Both the position numbers and the translations under genes were made by a program. This document shows positions 1 through 10,096 of a stretch of DNA of 64,000 bases, piece after piece (within the stretch, counting starts at the first letter, position 1; each line of letters starts with the position of its first letter). The notes beneath the pieces are model-generated. The model was not told the origin of the DNA. It was given only the letters and a program-made list of their open reading frames with translations, and ran no database searches. Source of the stretch: Bifidobacterium catenulatum subsp. kashiwanohense JCM 15439 = DSM 21854 (lineage in GTDB: Bacteria; Actinomycetota; Actinomycetes; Actinomycetales; Bifidobacteriaceae); the NCBI RefSeq assembly GCF_001042615.1, contig NZ_AP012327.1, positions 310,001 to 374,000 of the forward strand. The letters run 5' to 3'.

Positions 1-681
1 GGCGCGGTTGAACGGGCGATGCTCCGCGGTGCCCTGAATCTCAATGAATTCGCCGGATCCGGTCATGGCCACGTTCATGTCGGTCATGGCCTTGCTGTCT
101 TCGATATACGGCAGATCAAGCATCGGCTTGCCGTCAATCACGCCCACGGACACGGCGGAAACACTGTCTTTGATCACGCGGTCGGCAGACCTGATGTGCT
201 TGTGCTTCTCGGCCCAACGCATGGCGTCCACGAGCGCCACGTACGCGCCGGTAATCGATGCGGTTCGGGTGCCGCCGTCAGCCTGCAGCACGTCGCAGTC
301 AATCTGCACCTGGTTTTCGCCGAGCGCCTTCATGTCGACCACGCCACGCAGGCAGCGTCCGATCAGCCGGCTGATCTCGTGCGTGCGTCCGCCGATCTTG
401 CCGCGCACGGATTCGCGATCAGTGCGGTCTGCGGTGGCTCGCGGCAGCATCGCATATTCTGCGGTGACCCAGCCCAGACCGGAGTCTTTGCGCCAACGAG
501 GTACACCTGCGGTGAACGTGGCCGTGCACATCACGCGCGTATTGCCGCATTCCACAAGCACGGACCCTTCCGGAACATCCGTGAAATGACGGGTGATACG
601 CACCGGACGTAGCTCATCCACCTTACGTCCGTCCGCGCGAATTACTGTCTGCCCGTCCAACATGTCTTTAATCGCTACCAT
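1..681 (-). CDS. rph: Ribonuclease PH (3' end beyond window)
   Basis: Phosphorolytic 3'-5' exoribonuclease that trims tRNA 3' ends in the cytoplasm. Reading the minus strand from the ATG at 681 gives 227 open codons running off base 1, beginning [20 protein letters not shown]. The family hallmarks are visible: an early R-DGR-DELRP segment, the [11 protein letters not shown] core around residues 80-90, and the [20 protein letters not shown] block that holds the phosphate-binding and catalytic residues. The family is about 240-260 residues, so only the last 15-30 are missing. An in-frame ATG at 663 would remove conserved sequence, so 681 is preferred. It is divergent from pncB across 258 bp. 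Confidence 0.95.
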   Translation of the reverse strand, partial: MVAIKDMLDGQTVIRADGRKVDELRPVRITRHFTDVPEGSVLVECGNTRVMCTATFTAGVPRWRKDSGLGWVTAEYAMLPRATADRTDRESVRGKIGGRTHEISRLIGRCLRGVVDMKALGENQVQIDCDVLQADGGTRTASITGAYVALVDAMRWAEKHKHIRSADRVIKDSVSAVSVGVIDGKPMLDLPYIEDSKAMTDMNVAMTGSGEFIEIQGTAEHRPFNRA

Positions 682-939
682 CGCTGATTTCTCTGCTTTC
701 GATTGATTACACGATCAACAATCGCTTGTATTTTCCGAAAAAACAGTATCACCAGCCGAAAACCCGTCTTGAGGTGCGTGAATTGTTTGCAATCGTTTGC
801 GACCATTTTGCGCCTTTTCCGCGTTTATCTCACGTAATACAGGCATGCAAGCACGTATGATGGAACGAAAACCTGTGTGTGGCCGTGGCGAGGCCTACGC
901 TTATGGTCAGTTTCACCAAAAGTCAGAAAGGCTTTGGAA
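682..939. promoter_or_regulatory. Divergent intergenic region rph/pncB
   Basis: Spacer of 258 bp between two divergently read genes, so it should hold both promoters. It is AT-richer than the flanking genes in 690-760. I could not pick a convincing -35/-10 pair on either strand. The only clear signal is an AGAAAGG ribosome-binding site at 924-930, ahead of the pncB ATG at 940. Confidence 0.4.
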
Positions 940-2262
940 ATGCTGGATTATTCACCTGCACTCATGACCGACATGTACGAATACACCATGCTTGACGCGT
1001 GCCTGAGGGACGGCACCGCCAATCGCAAGTGCGTATTCGAAATTTTCACCCGCCACCTGCCGCTTGGCCGCCACTATGGAGTGGCTGCCGGGCAAGGACG
1101 CATTCTTGACGCGCTTGAAAACTTCCATCTTGACGATAATGATCTGAAATTTCTTGCAGATCGCAAGGTGGTAGGCCCTGAAACCATCAAATGGCTTGAG
1201 GATTTCCATTTCTCCGGTTCAATCAAGGGCTACCGCGAAGGAGAGATGTTCTTCCCGAATTCGCCGATCCTGCAAGTCGAAGGCACGTTCGGCGAGTGCA
1301 CGCTGCTGGAAACGCTGCTGCTGAGCATTCTGAATTACGATTCCGCGGTTGCGTCGGCGGCGTCCCGCATGGTCAGTGCCGCAAAGGATCGCCCATGCAT
1401 GGACATGGGAGGCCGCCGAACGAACGAGTGGGCCGCCGTTGCTGCAGCCCGCGCCGCCGTAGTAGGTGGTTTCAAAGGCACGGCCAATCTGCTGGCCGCG
1501 CAAATGTATGGTTTGAAGGCCATTGGCACGGCTGCGCACTGCTTCACGCTGGTACATGACGACGAGCGTAGCGCGTTCGAATCGCAGATCGCTGCGCTCG
1601 GCAAGAACACCACGCTGCTGGTCGACACGTACAACATTGAAGAGGCTGTGAAGACGGCTGTTGAGGTGGCTGGCCCTGAATTGGGCGGCGTACGCATCGA
1701 TTCCGGCGACTTGGCGTCGCTGGCGCAGCGTGTACGCAACCAGCTGGACGCGTTGGGCGCCACCAACACGAAGATCACCGTTACCAACGATTTGGACGAG
1801 TATGCGCTCGCATCGCTGCAGACCGCGCCGGTTGATTCGTATGGTGTGGGCACCATGCTCGTCACCGGATCGGGCGCTCCGACCTGCGCGATGGTGTACA
1901 AGCTGACCGAACGCGAGAATTCTGCCGGCGACATGCAGCCGGTGGCCAAGAAGTCGAAAGACAAGGCCACGGTTCCGGGCCGCAAGCTCGCGTTCCGCTC
2001 GTACGAGTATTCGCTGGCCGACTGCGAACATGTGATTTCCGGTTCCGAAAAGCAGCTTGCCGCATACCGGCCGGAAGAAGGCTGGAGGGATCTGCTGGTC
2101 GACTACGTGTCCAACGGCGAAATCAACTCCGATTATCAGGGGCACGAAGCCATCGTCAACGCGCATAACTACCGCGCCCAGGCACTGGCCGAACTGCCGA
2201 TCGGCGCGCAAAGCCTTATGAAGGGCGATCCGGTGATCCCCACCGAAATCACCGTCCTTTGA
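940..2262 (+). CDS. pncB: Nicotinate phosphoribosyltransferase
   Basis: Converts nicotinate, PRPP and ATP to nicotinate mononucleotide in the Preiss-Handler NAD salvage pathway. The 440-residue protein opens with MLDYSPALMTDMYEYTML, the typical NAPRTase N-terminus (LxTDxY). Later hallmarks are the NYDSAVASAASR helix, GGRRTNEWAA, GTAAHCFTL and the phosphate-binding GVRIDSGDL. The open frame extends upstream to 877, but those codons are not family-like; ATG 940 has AGAAAGG about 8 nt before it. Monocistronic by spacing: 73 bp to the FemAB gene downstream. Family length and motifs are normal. Confidence 0.95.
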   Translation: MLDYSPALMTDMYEYTMLDACLRDGTANRKCVFEIFTRHLPLGRHYGVAAGQGRILDALENFHLDDNDLKFLADRKVVGPETIKWLEDFHFSGSIKGYREGEMFFPNSPILQVEGTFGECTLLETLLLSILNYDSAVASAASRMVSAAKDRPCMDMGGRRTNEWAAVAAARAAVVGGFKGTANLLAAQMYGLKAIGTAAHCFTLVHDDERSAFESQIAALGKNTTLLVDTYNIEEAVKTAVEVAGPELGGVRIDSGDLASLAQRVRNQLDALGATNTKITVTNDLDEYALASLQTAPVDSYGVGTMLVTGSGAPTCAMVYKLTERENSAGDMQPVAKKSKDKATVPGRKLAFRSYEYSLADCEHVISGSEKQLAAYRPEEGWRDLLVDYVSNGEINSDYQGHEAIVNAHNYRAQALAELPIGAQSLMKGDPVIPTEITVL

Positions 2263-2335
2263 CTCGTGCTACCATCATGCTGGTTGCGTACGGCAATCAA
2301 TCTCGTAATCAACCAGCATGAAGGGGTAGGATCAT

Positions 2336-3604
2336 ATGCGAGCATTTTCTCTGGTTACGTTGAGTCCGGAGGCGTTTGACGATTTTTCCGCACACCACCC
2401 GGACGGCAACTTCCAGCAAACCTCCGCTGCAGGCCGTCTGCGTGCCGGCCAAGGAATCGAAGTGGAATACCTTGGCGTTCAAGAAAACGGCAAAATCGTT
2501 GCGGGAGCGCTGTTCGAAACGCATCGCAGCCGTCTTTCCACTTTCAGTGTGGTGCACGACGGCCCCCTGTGCGATTATCACGATCACGAATTGACCGAAT
2601 ATTTCATGGCCCAACTCAAGCAGCACGCGAAGGCGAAAGGTTCCGCACAGATGGAAATCGTGCCGGAAATGCCATACTGCCTGCATGATTCGCGTGGTGG
2701 CGAACTGCCAGCCGACCAAGGTGGTGCTCCTGCTGACGATGCCGTGGAAACGTTGAAAAACCTCGGCTTCATGCATGACGGCTTCACAATCGGCTACACT
2801 GCGGTGCCGCGCTGGCGTTACTTGAAAGACCTGACTGGCATTACCGACGAAAAGTCACTGCTCAAGTCGTATGACAAGCGCACGCAGTGGAGCGTGAAAC
2901 GTGCCGCATCTATGGGCGTGCATGTGCGCGAGCTAGACGAAGACGAGCTGCAGGTGTTTGCCGACATCGAGCAGGCCACCGCCGAGCGCCGTAATTTCGA
3001 ATATCGCGGTGAAGCCTATTTCCGCAAGTTCAAGCAAGCCTATGGCAGCAAAGCCCACTTCATGGTGGCGCAGATTCACATCGGCGAATACATTGCCGAC
3101 ATGGAATCCAAACGCGATGTCTTGCAGAAGAAGGTCGATACGCTGCAGGCCAAATACGATGAGCATCCGACCACCAAAACGGGACGCCAGTTAGGGGAAG
3201 AGTCCCGCAACCTTGCAGCGGCGGAAAAGCGTTTGGCTGAAGCGGCCGAGTATGCCAGAGATGGTGACGTGCTTCCGGCGGCGGCCTCCCTGTTCGTGGA
3301 ACATGCGCGTGAAACGGTGTATCTGTTCTCAGGTAGCGTGGAGAAGTACAAGCCGTTCTACGCTTCCGCGCTTATTCAGCATGATGCCATGCTGCATCTG
3401 TGTGTGGAGCGTGGCGTGACCCGTTACAACTTCTACGGCATCGACGGTGTGTTCGACGATCCGAACAGCGAAGGCCGTGGCGTGCTCGAATTCAAGCAAG
3501 GTTTCAACGGGTATGTTGAGGAACTCATGGGTTCGTTCGTGCTTCCCGTGCGCCCGTTGGCATTCAAGCTCAAGACTTCCGTACGCAAACTCCTGCGCCG
3601 CTAG
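2336..3604 (+). CDS. FemAB-family peptidoglycan aminoacyltransferase
   Basis: Likely adds an amino acid from charged tRNA to the lipid II stem peptide, building the interpeptide bridge. The 422-residue protein shows the FemABX plan: a first GNAT-like half, a second half with RTQWSVKRAASMGV and an EYRGEAYFRKF segment, a helical coiled-coil arm at about residues 250-305 (KRDVLQKKVDTLQAKYDEH onwards) and a C-terminal YNFYGIDGVFDDPNSEGRGV block followed by EFKQGFNGYVEELMGSF, diagnostic of the family. The amino acid added cannot be read from sequence; bifidobacterial bridges vary by species (Ser/Ala/Thr or Asp types). ATG 2336 follows AAGGGGTAGGAT. Confidence 0.9.
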   Translation: MRAFSLVTLSPEAFDDFSAHHPDGNFQQTSAAGRLRAGQGIEVEYLGVQENGKIVAGALFETHRSRLSTFSVVHDGPLCDYHDHELTEYFMAQLKQHAKAKGSAQMEIVPEMPYCLHDSRGGELPADQGGAPADDAVETLKNLGFMHDGFTIGYTAVPRWRYLKDLTGITDEKSLLKSYDKRTQWSVKRAASMGVHVRELDEDELQVFADIEQATAERRNFEYRGEAYFRKFKQAYGSKAHFMVAQIHIGEYIADMESKRDVLQKKVDTLQAKYDEHPTTKTGRQLGEESRNLAAAEKRLAEAAEYARDGDVLPAAASLFVEHARETVYLFSGSVEKYKPFYASALIQHDAMLHLCVERGVTRYNFYGIDGVFDDPNSEGRGVLEFKQGFNGYVEELMGSFVLPVRPLAFKLKTSVRKLLRR

Positions 3605-3729
3605 TCCTAGGGGTCGGGCCTGCACCACGCTGAAAGTGGAAAGGCGGACGCGACGCGGATTTGCGCGGGGCGAGTTTTTCTGATACGCTCTGTGTCTTGT
3701 GCGCGGATGGCGTATGCTTACCGGGCATT

Positions 3730-3805
3730 GCCACTTTAGCTCAGTCGGTAGAGCGGCTCACTCGTAATGAGCAGGTCGACAGTTCGATTCTGTCAAGTGG
3801 CTCCA
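3730..3805 (+). tRNA. tRNA-Thr (CGT anticodon)
   Basis: Cloverleaf with acceptor arm GCCACTT (3730-3736) pairing AAGTGGC (3795-3801), a D-arm, an anticodon stem GCTCA/TGAGC around loop CTCGTAA (anticodon CGT, reads ACG), and a T-arm with GTTCGATTC. Discriminator T at 3802, then an encoded CCA at 3803-3805. Confidence 0.97.
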
Positions 3806-3808
3806 GTG

Positions 3809-3836
3809 CCCTAGGTGTGAAAGCATCTAGGGTTTT
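3809..3836 (+). terminator. Hairpin terminator after tRNA-Thr
   Basis: CCCTAGGTG at 3809-3817 pairs with CATCTAGGG at 3824-3832 around a 6-nt loop with one mismatch, followed by TTTT. A second short hairpin, GGAGCG/CGCTCC (3845-3859), lies just before tRNA-Leu and has no T-run. Confidence 0.6.
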
Positions 3837-3872
3837 GCATATCAGGAGCGTTTCGCTCCGGTATGGCTACTT

Positions 3873-3953
3873 GCGCGAGTGGCGGAATTGGTAGACGCGC
3901 AGGATTTAGGTTCCTGTGTCTTTGACGTGTGGGTTCAAGTCCCATCTCGCGCA
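3873..3953 (+). tRNA. tRNA-Leu (TAG anticodon)
   Basis: Class II tRNA with a long variable arm. Acceptor GCGCGAG (3873-3879) pairs CTCGCGC (3946-3952); anticodon stem CAGGA/TCCTG encloses TTTAGGT (anticodon TAG, reads CUA); T-loop GTTCAAGTC. CCA is not encoded: the base after discriminator A3953 is followed by CTT. Confidence 0.96.
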
Positions 3954-4039
3954 CTTTCAAAAAATGGCGGCAGCCTGCCTGTTCTTGGCCATCGCAGACC
4001 ATTCAATAAGCCTTTCTGAGAACATTTTGAGAATATTTC

Positions 4040-4327
4040 GCACGTTGGCGTCCCGATTTCTCCAGTGGGTGGAGGAATCGGTACGTTGGAGAACCTGTGG
4101 GCGGGTGAATTCTTCCAGTGGGTGGGGGAATCAGGACGTTGAGAGGCGCGTAAGCGGGAGGATTGTTCCACGCACTGGGGGATTCGGTGCGCTGAGGGGC
4201 TTGTTGGCGGGATGATTCCTCCAGTGAGTGGATGTTTTTCCCGCTGGGGTGGCTGTGGGCGGGTGGATTGTTCCAGTGGGTGGGAAATTAGGGCGCGGCG
4301 GGGAGTCGGCTTGGTGGCGTGGGATGC
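4040..4327. repeat. Degenerate 53-bp tandem repeat array
   Basis: Five imperfect copies whose TCCA anchors fall at 4061, 4114, 4167, 4220 and 4272, giving spacings of 53, 53, 53 and 52 bp. A partial copy precedes them (GCACGTTGGCG, 4040-4050). Typical unit: TCCAGTGGGTGG, then a GGAATC-GG-ACGTTG middle, then TGTGGGCGGGTGGATTGT. The array is G-rich on the plus strand and fills the 426-bp gap between tRNA-Leu and the AEC gene. No supported coding frame runs through it. In the third copy the segment between the TCCA and TGG arms reads CGCAC instead of GTGGG. Confidence 0.85.
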
Positions 4328-4379
4328 TCCTAAGATGAACTTTGGGTAGGAAGAGAATCCTAAGGATTAGGGGTATGTT

Positions 4380-5387
4380 GTGTCTGCGCTGATTCAGCCT
4401 ATTGCGTTGCTACTGATTATCCTCGCCGGATATCTGTTTAAGCGGGCCGGCCTGTTCAAGGATCGCGATTATCGCATTATTCAGACCATTATTTTCAATC
4501 TGGTGCTGCCGGGCGCGATTGTCTATTCGTTTGCTACGAATCCGCATGATTCCAGCATGCTATTGATTTCGCTGTTCGGCTTGATCATTGCGTTCATTCC
4601 GCCGGTCGTGGTTTTCTTGACGTCCCGCCATCGCCCGGTGCAGGATCGCGCGTTCATGATGTTGAACGGCTCCGGCTTCAACGTTGGCTGCTTCTGTTTC
4701 CCCGTAGTGCAGGCTTTTCTTGGCACGGGCGCGATTGTGCCCGCCGCCATGTTCGACATTGGCAATTGTGTGATGGTTGCCGCCGGCACGAATGTGATGA
4801 CGCAGACGCTGCTGCATATCAAGCCTGGCACGCCGCTTACTGAGCAGTATCAGGGCCATGCGCCCACTCTCCCGTATGTGAAGCTGAAAGACAAGGATGC
4901 CAAGCGTCTTGCCCACAAGGCTTTGGCCCGCAATGTGTTCAAGGGTTTCTTCGGTTCGGTTCCGTTCGACACGTACCTGATGATGATCATTCTCACGCTC
5001 GCTAACGTGAAGATTCCTGACCTCATCGCCACGCTCGTGCAGCCGCTTTCGAACGCGAATTCGTTCTGCGCAATGCTGATGGTGGGTATGCTTATGGATT
5101 TGCCGTCTGGCAGACAGGATGTTCTGAAGCTCCTTGAGGTGATTGGTTGGCGATTGCCATTCGGCATTGCGTTTGCCGCTGCTGCCTGGCTGCTATTGCC
5201 GTTCGATGCTGAGATTCGTGAGGCGGCCGCCATGTGCTGTCTAGCGCCGATTGCCGTGTTTTCCACGCTGTTTACCGACAAGGTGCTTGGCAATGCGAAG
5301 CTTGCTGGTTTTACGCTGTCGATTACTGCGATTATCAGTTTGCTGCTGATGACCGGTGCTCACTTCGTGTTCGTCGCGCTCGCATAA
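4380..5387 (+). CDS. AEC-family (auxin efflux carrier-like) transporter
   Basis: Inner-membrane carrier of 335 residues with about ten hydrophobic segments in the AEC/BASS layout: five N-terminal helices (to about residue 150), a polar cytoplasmic loop rich in K/D (about 150-190), then five more. Starts at GTG 4380 (V/M-SALIQPIALLLIILAGYLFK) behind AGGGG; the ATG at 4375 is in another frame. Family members export small organic or amino acids; the substrate is not readable here. A second AEC gene, not closely similar, sits at 12,372-13,316 on the other strand. No obvious operon partner. Confidence 0.85.
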   Translation: MSALIQPIALLLIILAGYLFKRAGLFKDRDYRIIQTIIFNLVLPGAIVYSFATNPHDSSMLLISLFGLIIAFIPPVVVFLTSRHRPVQDRAFMMLNGSGFNVGCFCFPVVQAFLGTGAIVPAAMFDIGNCVMVAAGTNVMTQTLLHIKPGTPLTEQYQGHAPTLPYVKLKDKDAKRLAHKALARNVFKGFFGSVPFDTYLMMIILTLANVKIPDLIATLVQPLSNANSFCAMLMVGMLMDLPSGRQDVLKLLEVIGWRLPFGIAFAAAAWLLLPFDAEIREAAAMCCLAPIAVFSTLFTDKVLGNAKLAGFTLSITAIISLLLMTGAHFVFVALA

Positions 5388-5800
5388 GAACGGCAAGGAG
5401 ATCGTTACCGGGTGCGAGAGATTATTTGTGACCCCTGCAGAAAACGAAGTTGTTGAATGCTTGCTTGCTGGTAGTTGCAGTGCCGTTTTCTTGTCGTTCA
5501 CTGCATAATGCGATCGTTTCGTTTATTACATGTTTGGAAGTATGACGAAGACTTGCGGCGGAACTATGCATACGATTTCAGTAATCGTCAAAAGTATGCA
5601 TGTCGAAGATGAAGGTGGTCGGAACCGCGCTATATTGCGAATCTTAGTGAATATGTTAACTCAAGAAACATTTTTGTGTTGTTCTGTCTTATTTTGTGGG
5701 TATCTTGTGAGGTGAAGAGATACGGAATGCGGCATGCGGGAATCTGCAGAGATCCTCAGCTCGTTCCGCTTCATAGTGATGATGAAAGGACCTATACACC
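5388..5800. other. Long intergenic leader before pgi
   Basis: 413 bp without a supportable gene. It is markedly AT-richer than the coding regions, above all at 5630-5720, so it probably holds the pgi promoter and a 5' leader. I see GAAAACG (5433-5439) with a matching CGTTTTC (5483-5489) that could pair over a long loop. A 61-codon frame (5530-5715) has no ribosome-binding site and unusual composition and is not called. Confidence 0.4.
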
Positions 5801-7498
<1,698 letters not shown>

Positions 7499-7560
7499 TT
7501 TCAGAGAAATCAGAATGCTGCGTTCAGTGGCGCGCATAGCGTCGTAGCGCAATAACTTCC

Positions 7561-7595
7561 AAAGGGCTCAGCATTTCGGTGCAGAGCCCTTTTTG
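7561..7595 (+). terminator. Rho-independent terminator of pgi
   Basis: AAAGGGCTC at 7561-7569 pairs with GAGCCCTTT at 7584-7592, and the run continues as T's. Confidence 0.85.
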
Positions 7596-8053
7596 CTGCC
7601 CCTGAACCATTATTCCCAAATATCCAAGCTCCACGTTTCGTGCGAAATCAGCACAATGAAGTTCTGCATATCGTTCATAGGAGCAGTGTTTTCCGCGGAG
7701 AATAGCCATTCTTTAAATAGTCAATCATCAAGAACTTTTGCGGCGAGTTTTGGGTGGTGTGAGGTCTGGTGGGTGGGGTATTTTTGAATATTGCTGTGCC
7801 GGGATTCAGGACGCCGCATAATTCTGGGTCCCTTCGGGTCCAGCCGGAAACAATCGCAAGATTGAGCGGAACATTGCACGAACGCAAGCCTTGTGAACGC
7901 AAGTTGTACGAACGCAAGTTGCCGCGATTTTCGGCGGATTGGCAATCCTTCGCAGGCAGACCTGCGAAGAACATACCAGGCAGAACGAATTTGCGAAAAT
8001 CGTGAAGCCCTTACCTGTGCGCTGATATGCGGCGGCGACTCGAGGAAAACACA
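7596..8053. promoter_or_regulatory. rplS upstream region with short repeats and a hairpin
   Basis: 458 bp with no supportable gene. It contains three near-tandem 15-bp units built on GAACGCAAG (about 7879-7923) and a perfect 8-bp hairpin TTCGCAGG-CAGA-CCTGCGAA at about 7949-7968, which falls in the likely 5' leader of rplS and could be an autoregulatory ribosomal-protein site. Promoter boxes were not convincingly identified. Confidence 0.4.
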
Positions 8054-8419
8054 ATGGTTAACGCTATTGAGGCATTTGACGCCAAGCACATGAAGCCGGC
8101 CGAGGAAATCCCGGCATTCCGTCCGGGTGACACCGTTGAGGTCAACGTGAAGATCCAGGAAGGCAACAACTCCCGTATCCAGGCCTTCACCGGCGTTGTG
8201 ATCGCTCGTCAGGGCGGCGGCGTTCGTGAGACCTTCGTTGTTCGTAAGATCAGCTTCGGCACCGGTGTTGAGCGCCGCTTCCCGCTGCACTCCCCGGTCA
8301 TCGACTCCATCAAGGTGGTCCGCAAGGGCCGTGTGCGTCGCGCCAAGCTGTACTACCTGCGCAACCTGCGCGGTAAGGCCGCTCGTATCGTTGAGCGCCG
8401 CGACAACTCCGAGAAGTGA
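8054..8419 (+). CDS. rplS: 50S ribosomal protein L19
   Basis: Large-subunit protein at the 30S/50S interface. 121 residues starting [14 protein letters not shown]; the conserved [20 protein letters not shown] and [15 protein letters not shown] stretches and the basic [20 protein letters not shown] tail are intact. ATG 8054 follows CGAGGAAAACACA; an in-frame ATG at 8027 would add nine non-conserved residues. A terminator follows directly, before lepB. Confidence 0.97.
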   Translation: MVNAIEAFDAKHMKPAEEIPAFRPGDTVEVNVKIQEGNNSRIQAFTGVVIARQGGGVRETFVVRKISFGTGVERRFPLHSPVIDSIKVVRKGRVRRAKLYYLRNLRGKAARIVERRDNSEK

Positions 8420-8447
8420 GTTTCAAACGCAAATAAAGCGTGAAATT

Positions 8448-8480
8448 GGCCCTCAGCCTTACGGCTGGAGGGCCTTTTTC
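8448..8480 (+). terminator. Terminator after rplS
   Basis: GGCCCTCAGCC (8448-8458) pairs with GGCTGGAGGGCC (8463-8474, one bulge), followed by a T-run. Confidence 0.85.
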
Positions 8481-8538
8481 TATTCTTGGCCGCTATGATA
8501 AGGGTCAGTGTGCAAACCGGACGATAAAGGAATCATGT

Positions 8539-9189
8539 ATGAGGCATGCCAAAGAAAAAAACAATAGCGGCGACAGCTTTGGCTTGCGCGACACCTTGGT
8601 TTGGTGTGGAATTCCTATTATTATCGTGCTGCTGATACGCATTTTCCTACTCGGATTCTACGTGATTCCTTCCGGATCCATGATGAACACCATCGAACCA
8701 GGCGACCGCGTGATCACCTCGAAACTCACTCCGAAAGTCTTCGACCTGAAACGCGGCGACGTGGTGGTGTTCAAAGACCCCGACCACTGGTTGCAGCAGG
8801 AAGACAGTAGCAAATTCGTCGGCGACTATCTCATCAAACGACTCATCGGGCTGCCAGGAGACACCGTGACGTGCGAAGGGCCGGGCAAGCCGATCACCAT
8901 CAATGGTGTGGCGATTGACGAAAGCGCGTACATTCGCCCAGGCGTGGACCCCAGCTCATTCGCGTTCAACGTGACCGTGACCGAAGGACACGTGTTCGTT
9001 ATGGGCGACAATCGCGCCAATTCCGCCGATTCGCGCTACCATCAGAACGATTCCTCACATGGACTCGTGCCCATTTCCGACGTAGTGGGTGTCGGACTCG
9101 CAAAATATTGGCCATTGAACCGCATCGGCGGGCTCGATGCGCACCATGAAGTGTTCGCCGACATTCCAGAAGGAGGCTCGGCGGTCTGA
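8539..9189 (+). CDS. lepB: Signal peptidase I
   Basis: Membrane serine protease that removes Sec/Tat signal peptides. 216 residues: a single N-terminal membrane anchor (about 19-42, TLVWCGIPIIIVLLIRIFLL), catalytic Ser47 in the IPSGSMM box, catalytic Lys100 in LIKRLIGLPGD, and the GDNRANSADSR box D. ATG 8539 has AAAGG 8 nt upstream; another ATG at 8535 is in the wrong frame. Its stop codon overlaps the start of rnhB by one base, so the two are likely co-translated. Confidence 0.95.
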   Translation: MRHAKEKNNSGDSFGLRDTLVWCGIPIIIVLLIRIFLLGFYVIPSGSMMNTIEPGDRVITSKLTPKVFDLKRGDVVVFKDPDHWLQQEDSSKFVGDYLIKRLIGLPGDTVTCEGPGKPITINGVAIDESAYIRPGVDPSSFAFNVTVTEGHVFVMGDNRANSADSRYHQNDSSHGLVPISDVVGVGLAKYWPLNRIGGLDAHHEVFADIPEGGSAV

Positions 9190-9968
9190 TGGCGGTTTCC
9201 GTAATTCCCACATTAGATTTGGAACGCGCTATTGCCGAACAAGGCTACGATGTGATCGTCGGCTTCGACGAAGTGGGGCGTGGATCTCTCGCAGGGCCGG
9301 TAATGGTTGGTGCGGCTGCGATTTGGGCGCGTGACTTGGATGGGTCGGCTAGAACTTCGCAAGAAGGCTCGCAAAAATCTTCGCCTCTGGAAGTGCCGAA
9401 AGGCGTGGCCGACTCCAAAATGCTGACCGAACACAAGCGCGAAGCCATCTTCGACGAACTCGAACAATGGTGCGCCGCATGGGCGGTCGGAGCAGCCTCC
9501 AATACGGAAATCGACGAATGGGGTATTTCGTACGCGCTCGGCGTGGCGGCACTGCGGGCGCTCGCCGAAGCGGAACGCAAGCTTGGTATTGGCGAGGGTG
9601 AATCTGCTGGAATCGCGGGGTCTTCTGAATCATCGGAAGCATTGAATAATCTGAAAATCGGCGCGATTCTTGACGGGCCGAACGACTACATCACCAAAGC
9701 ACTCAACACCTTCGACGCACCCGACGTGCCAATTCCGGCGGACGTGACCTGCAAAGTCAAAGGCGACCGGCATTGCGCGACCGTGGCGACGGCGGCCGTC
9801 ATCGCCAAAGTCACACGAGACCGACTCATGGTCAAATTCGCCGCGCAGCCGCAATATGCGCCCTACGAATGGGCCAACAACAAAGGCTACGGATCGGCGG
9901 CACACCGCGAAGCCATCGTCGAACACGGCCCCAGTGACCTGCACCGCCTCTCCTGGCACCTCGTCTGA
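9189..9968 (+). CDS. rnhB: Ribonuclease HII
   Basis: Removes RNA from RNA/DNA hybrids and single misincorporated ribonucleotides. Motif GFDEVGRGSLAGPV (about 25-38) carries the catalytic Asp-Glu pair; ADSKMLTEHKR, ILDGPNDY, the CKVKGDRHCATVATAAVIAK block and the NNKGYGSAAHREA end are all present. At 259 residues it is longer than the usual 200-215; the extra length sits in two Ser/Gly/Glu-rich insertions, about residues 50-70 and 133-155. The start ATG overlaps the lepB stop (TGATG). Confidence 0.95.
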   Translation: MAVSVIPTLDLERAIAEQGYDVIVGFDEVGRGSLAGPVMVGAAAIWARDLDGSARTSQEGSQKSSPLEVPKGVADSKMLTEHKREAIFDELEQWCAAWAVGAASNTEIDEWGISYALGVAALRALAEAERKLGIGEGESAGIAGSSESSEALNNLKIGAILDGPNDYITKALNTFDAPDVPIPADVTCKVKGDRHCATVATAAVIAKVTRDRLMVKFAAQPQYAPYEWANNKGYGSAAHREAIVEHGPSDLHRLSWHLV

Positions 9969-10096
9969 CATACGGCATCTCATCCGCAGTCCGCGATTAC
10001 GCTAATCCTTGCGGATGATGCATGCCGGAAGGAAACCTGTAAGTTCATCCCGCCGTCTGATGGCCGGGACCAATCCGTTTCCGTACCGTAGGAAAC

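Noticed and set aside
4040..4327. CRISPR array beside tRNA-Leu
   Set aside because: The 53-bp unit diverges along its whole length and has no constant repeat with unique spacers; no cas genes nearby.
3873..4380. Integration site of a mobile element at tRNA-Leu
   Set aside because: No integrase and no repeat of the tRNA 3' end was found downstream.
5530..5715. Short gene before pgi (61 codons)
   Set aside because: No ribosome-binding site, Cys-rich random-looking product, lies in the AT-rich leader.
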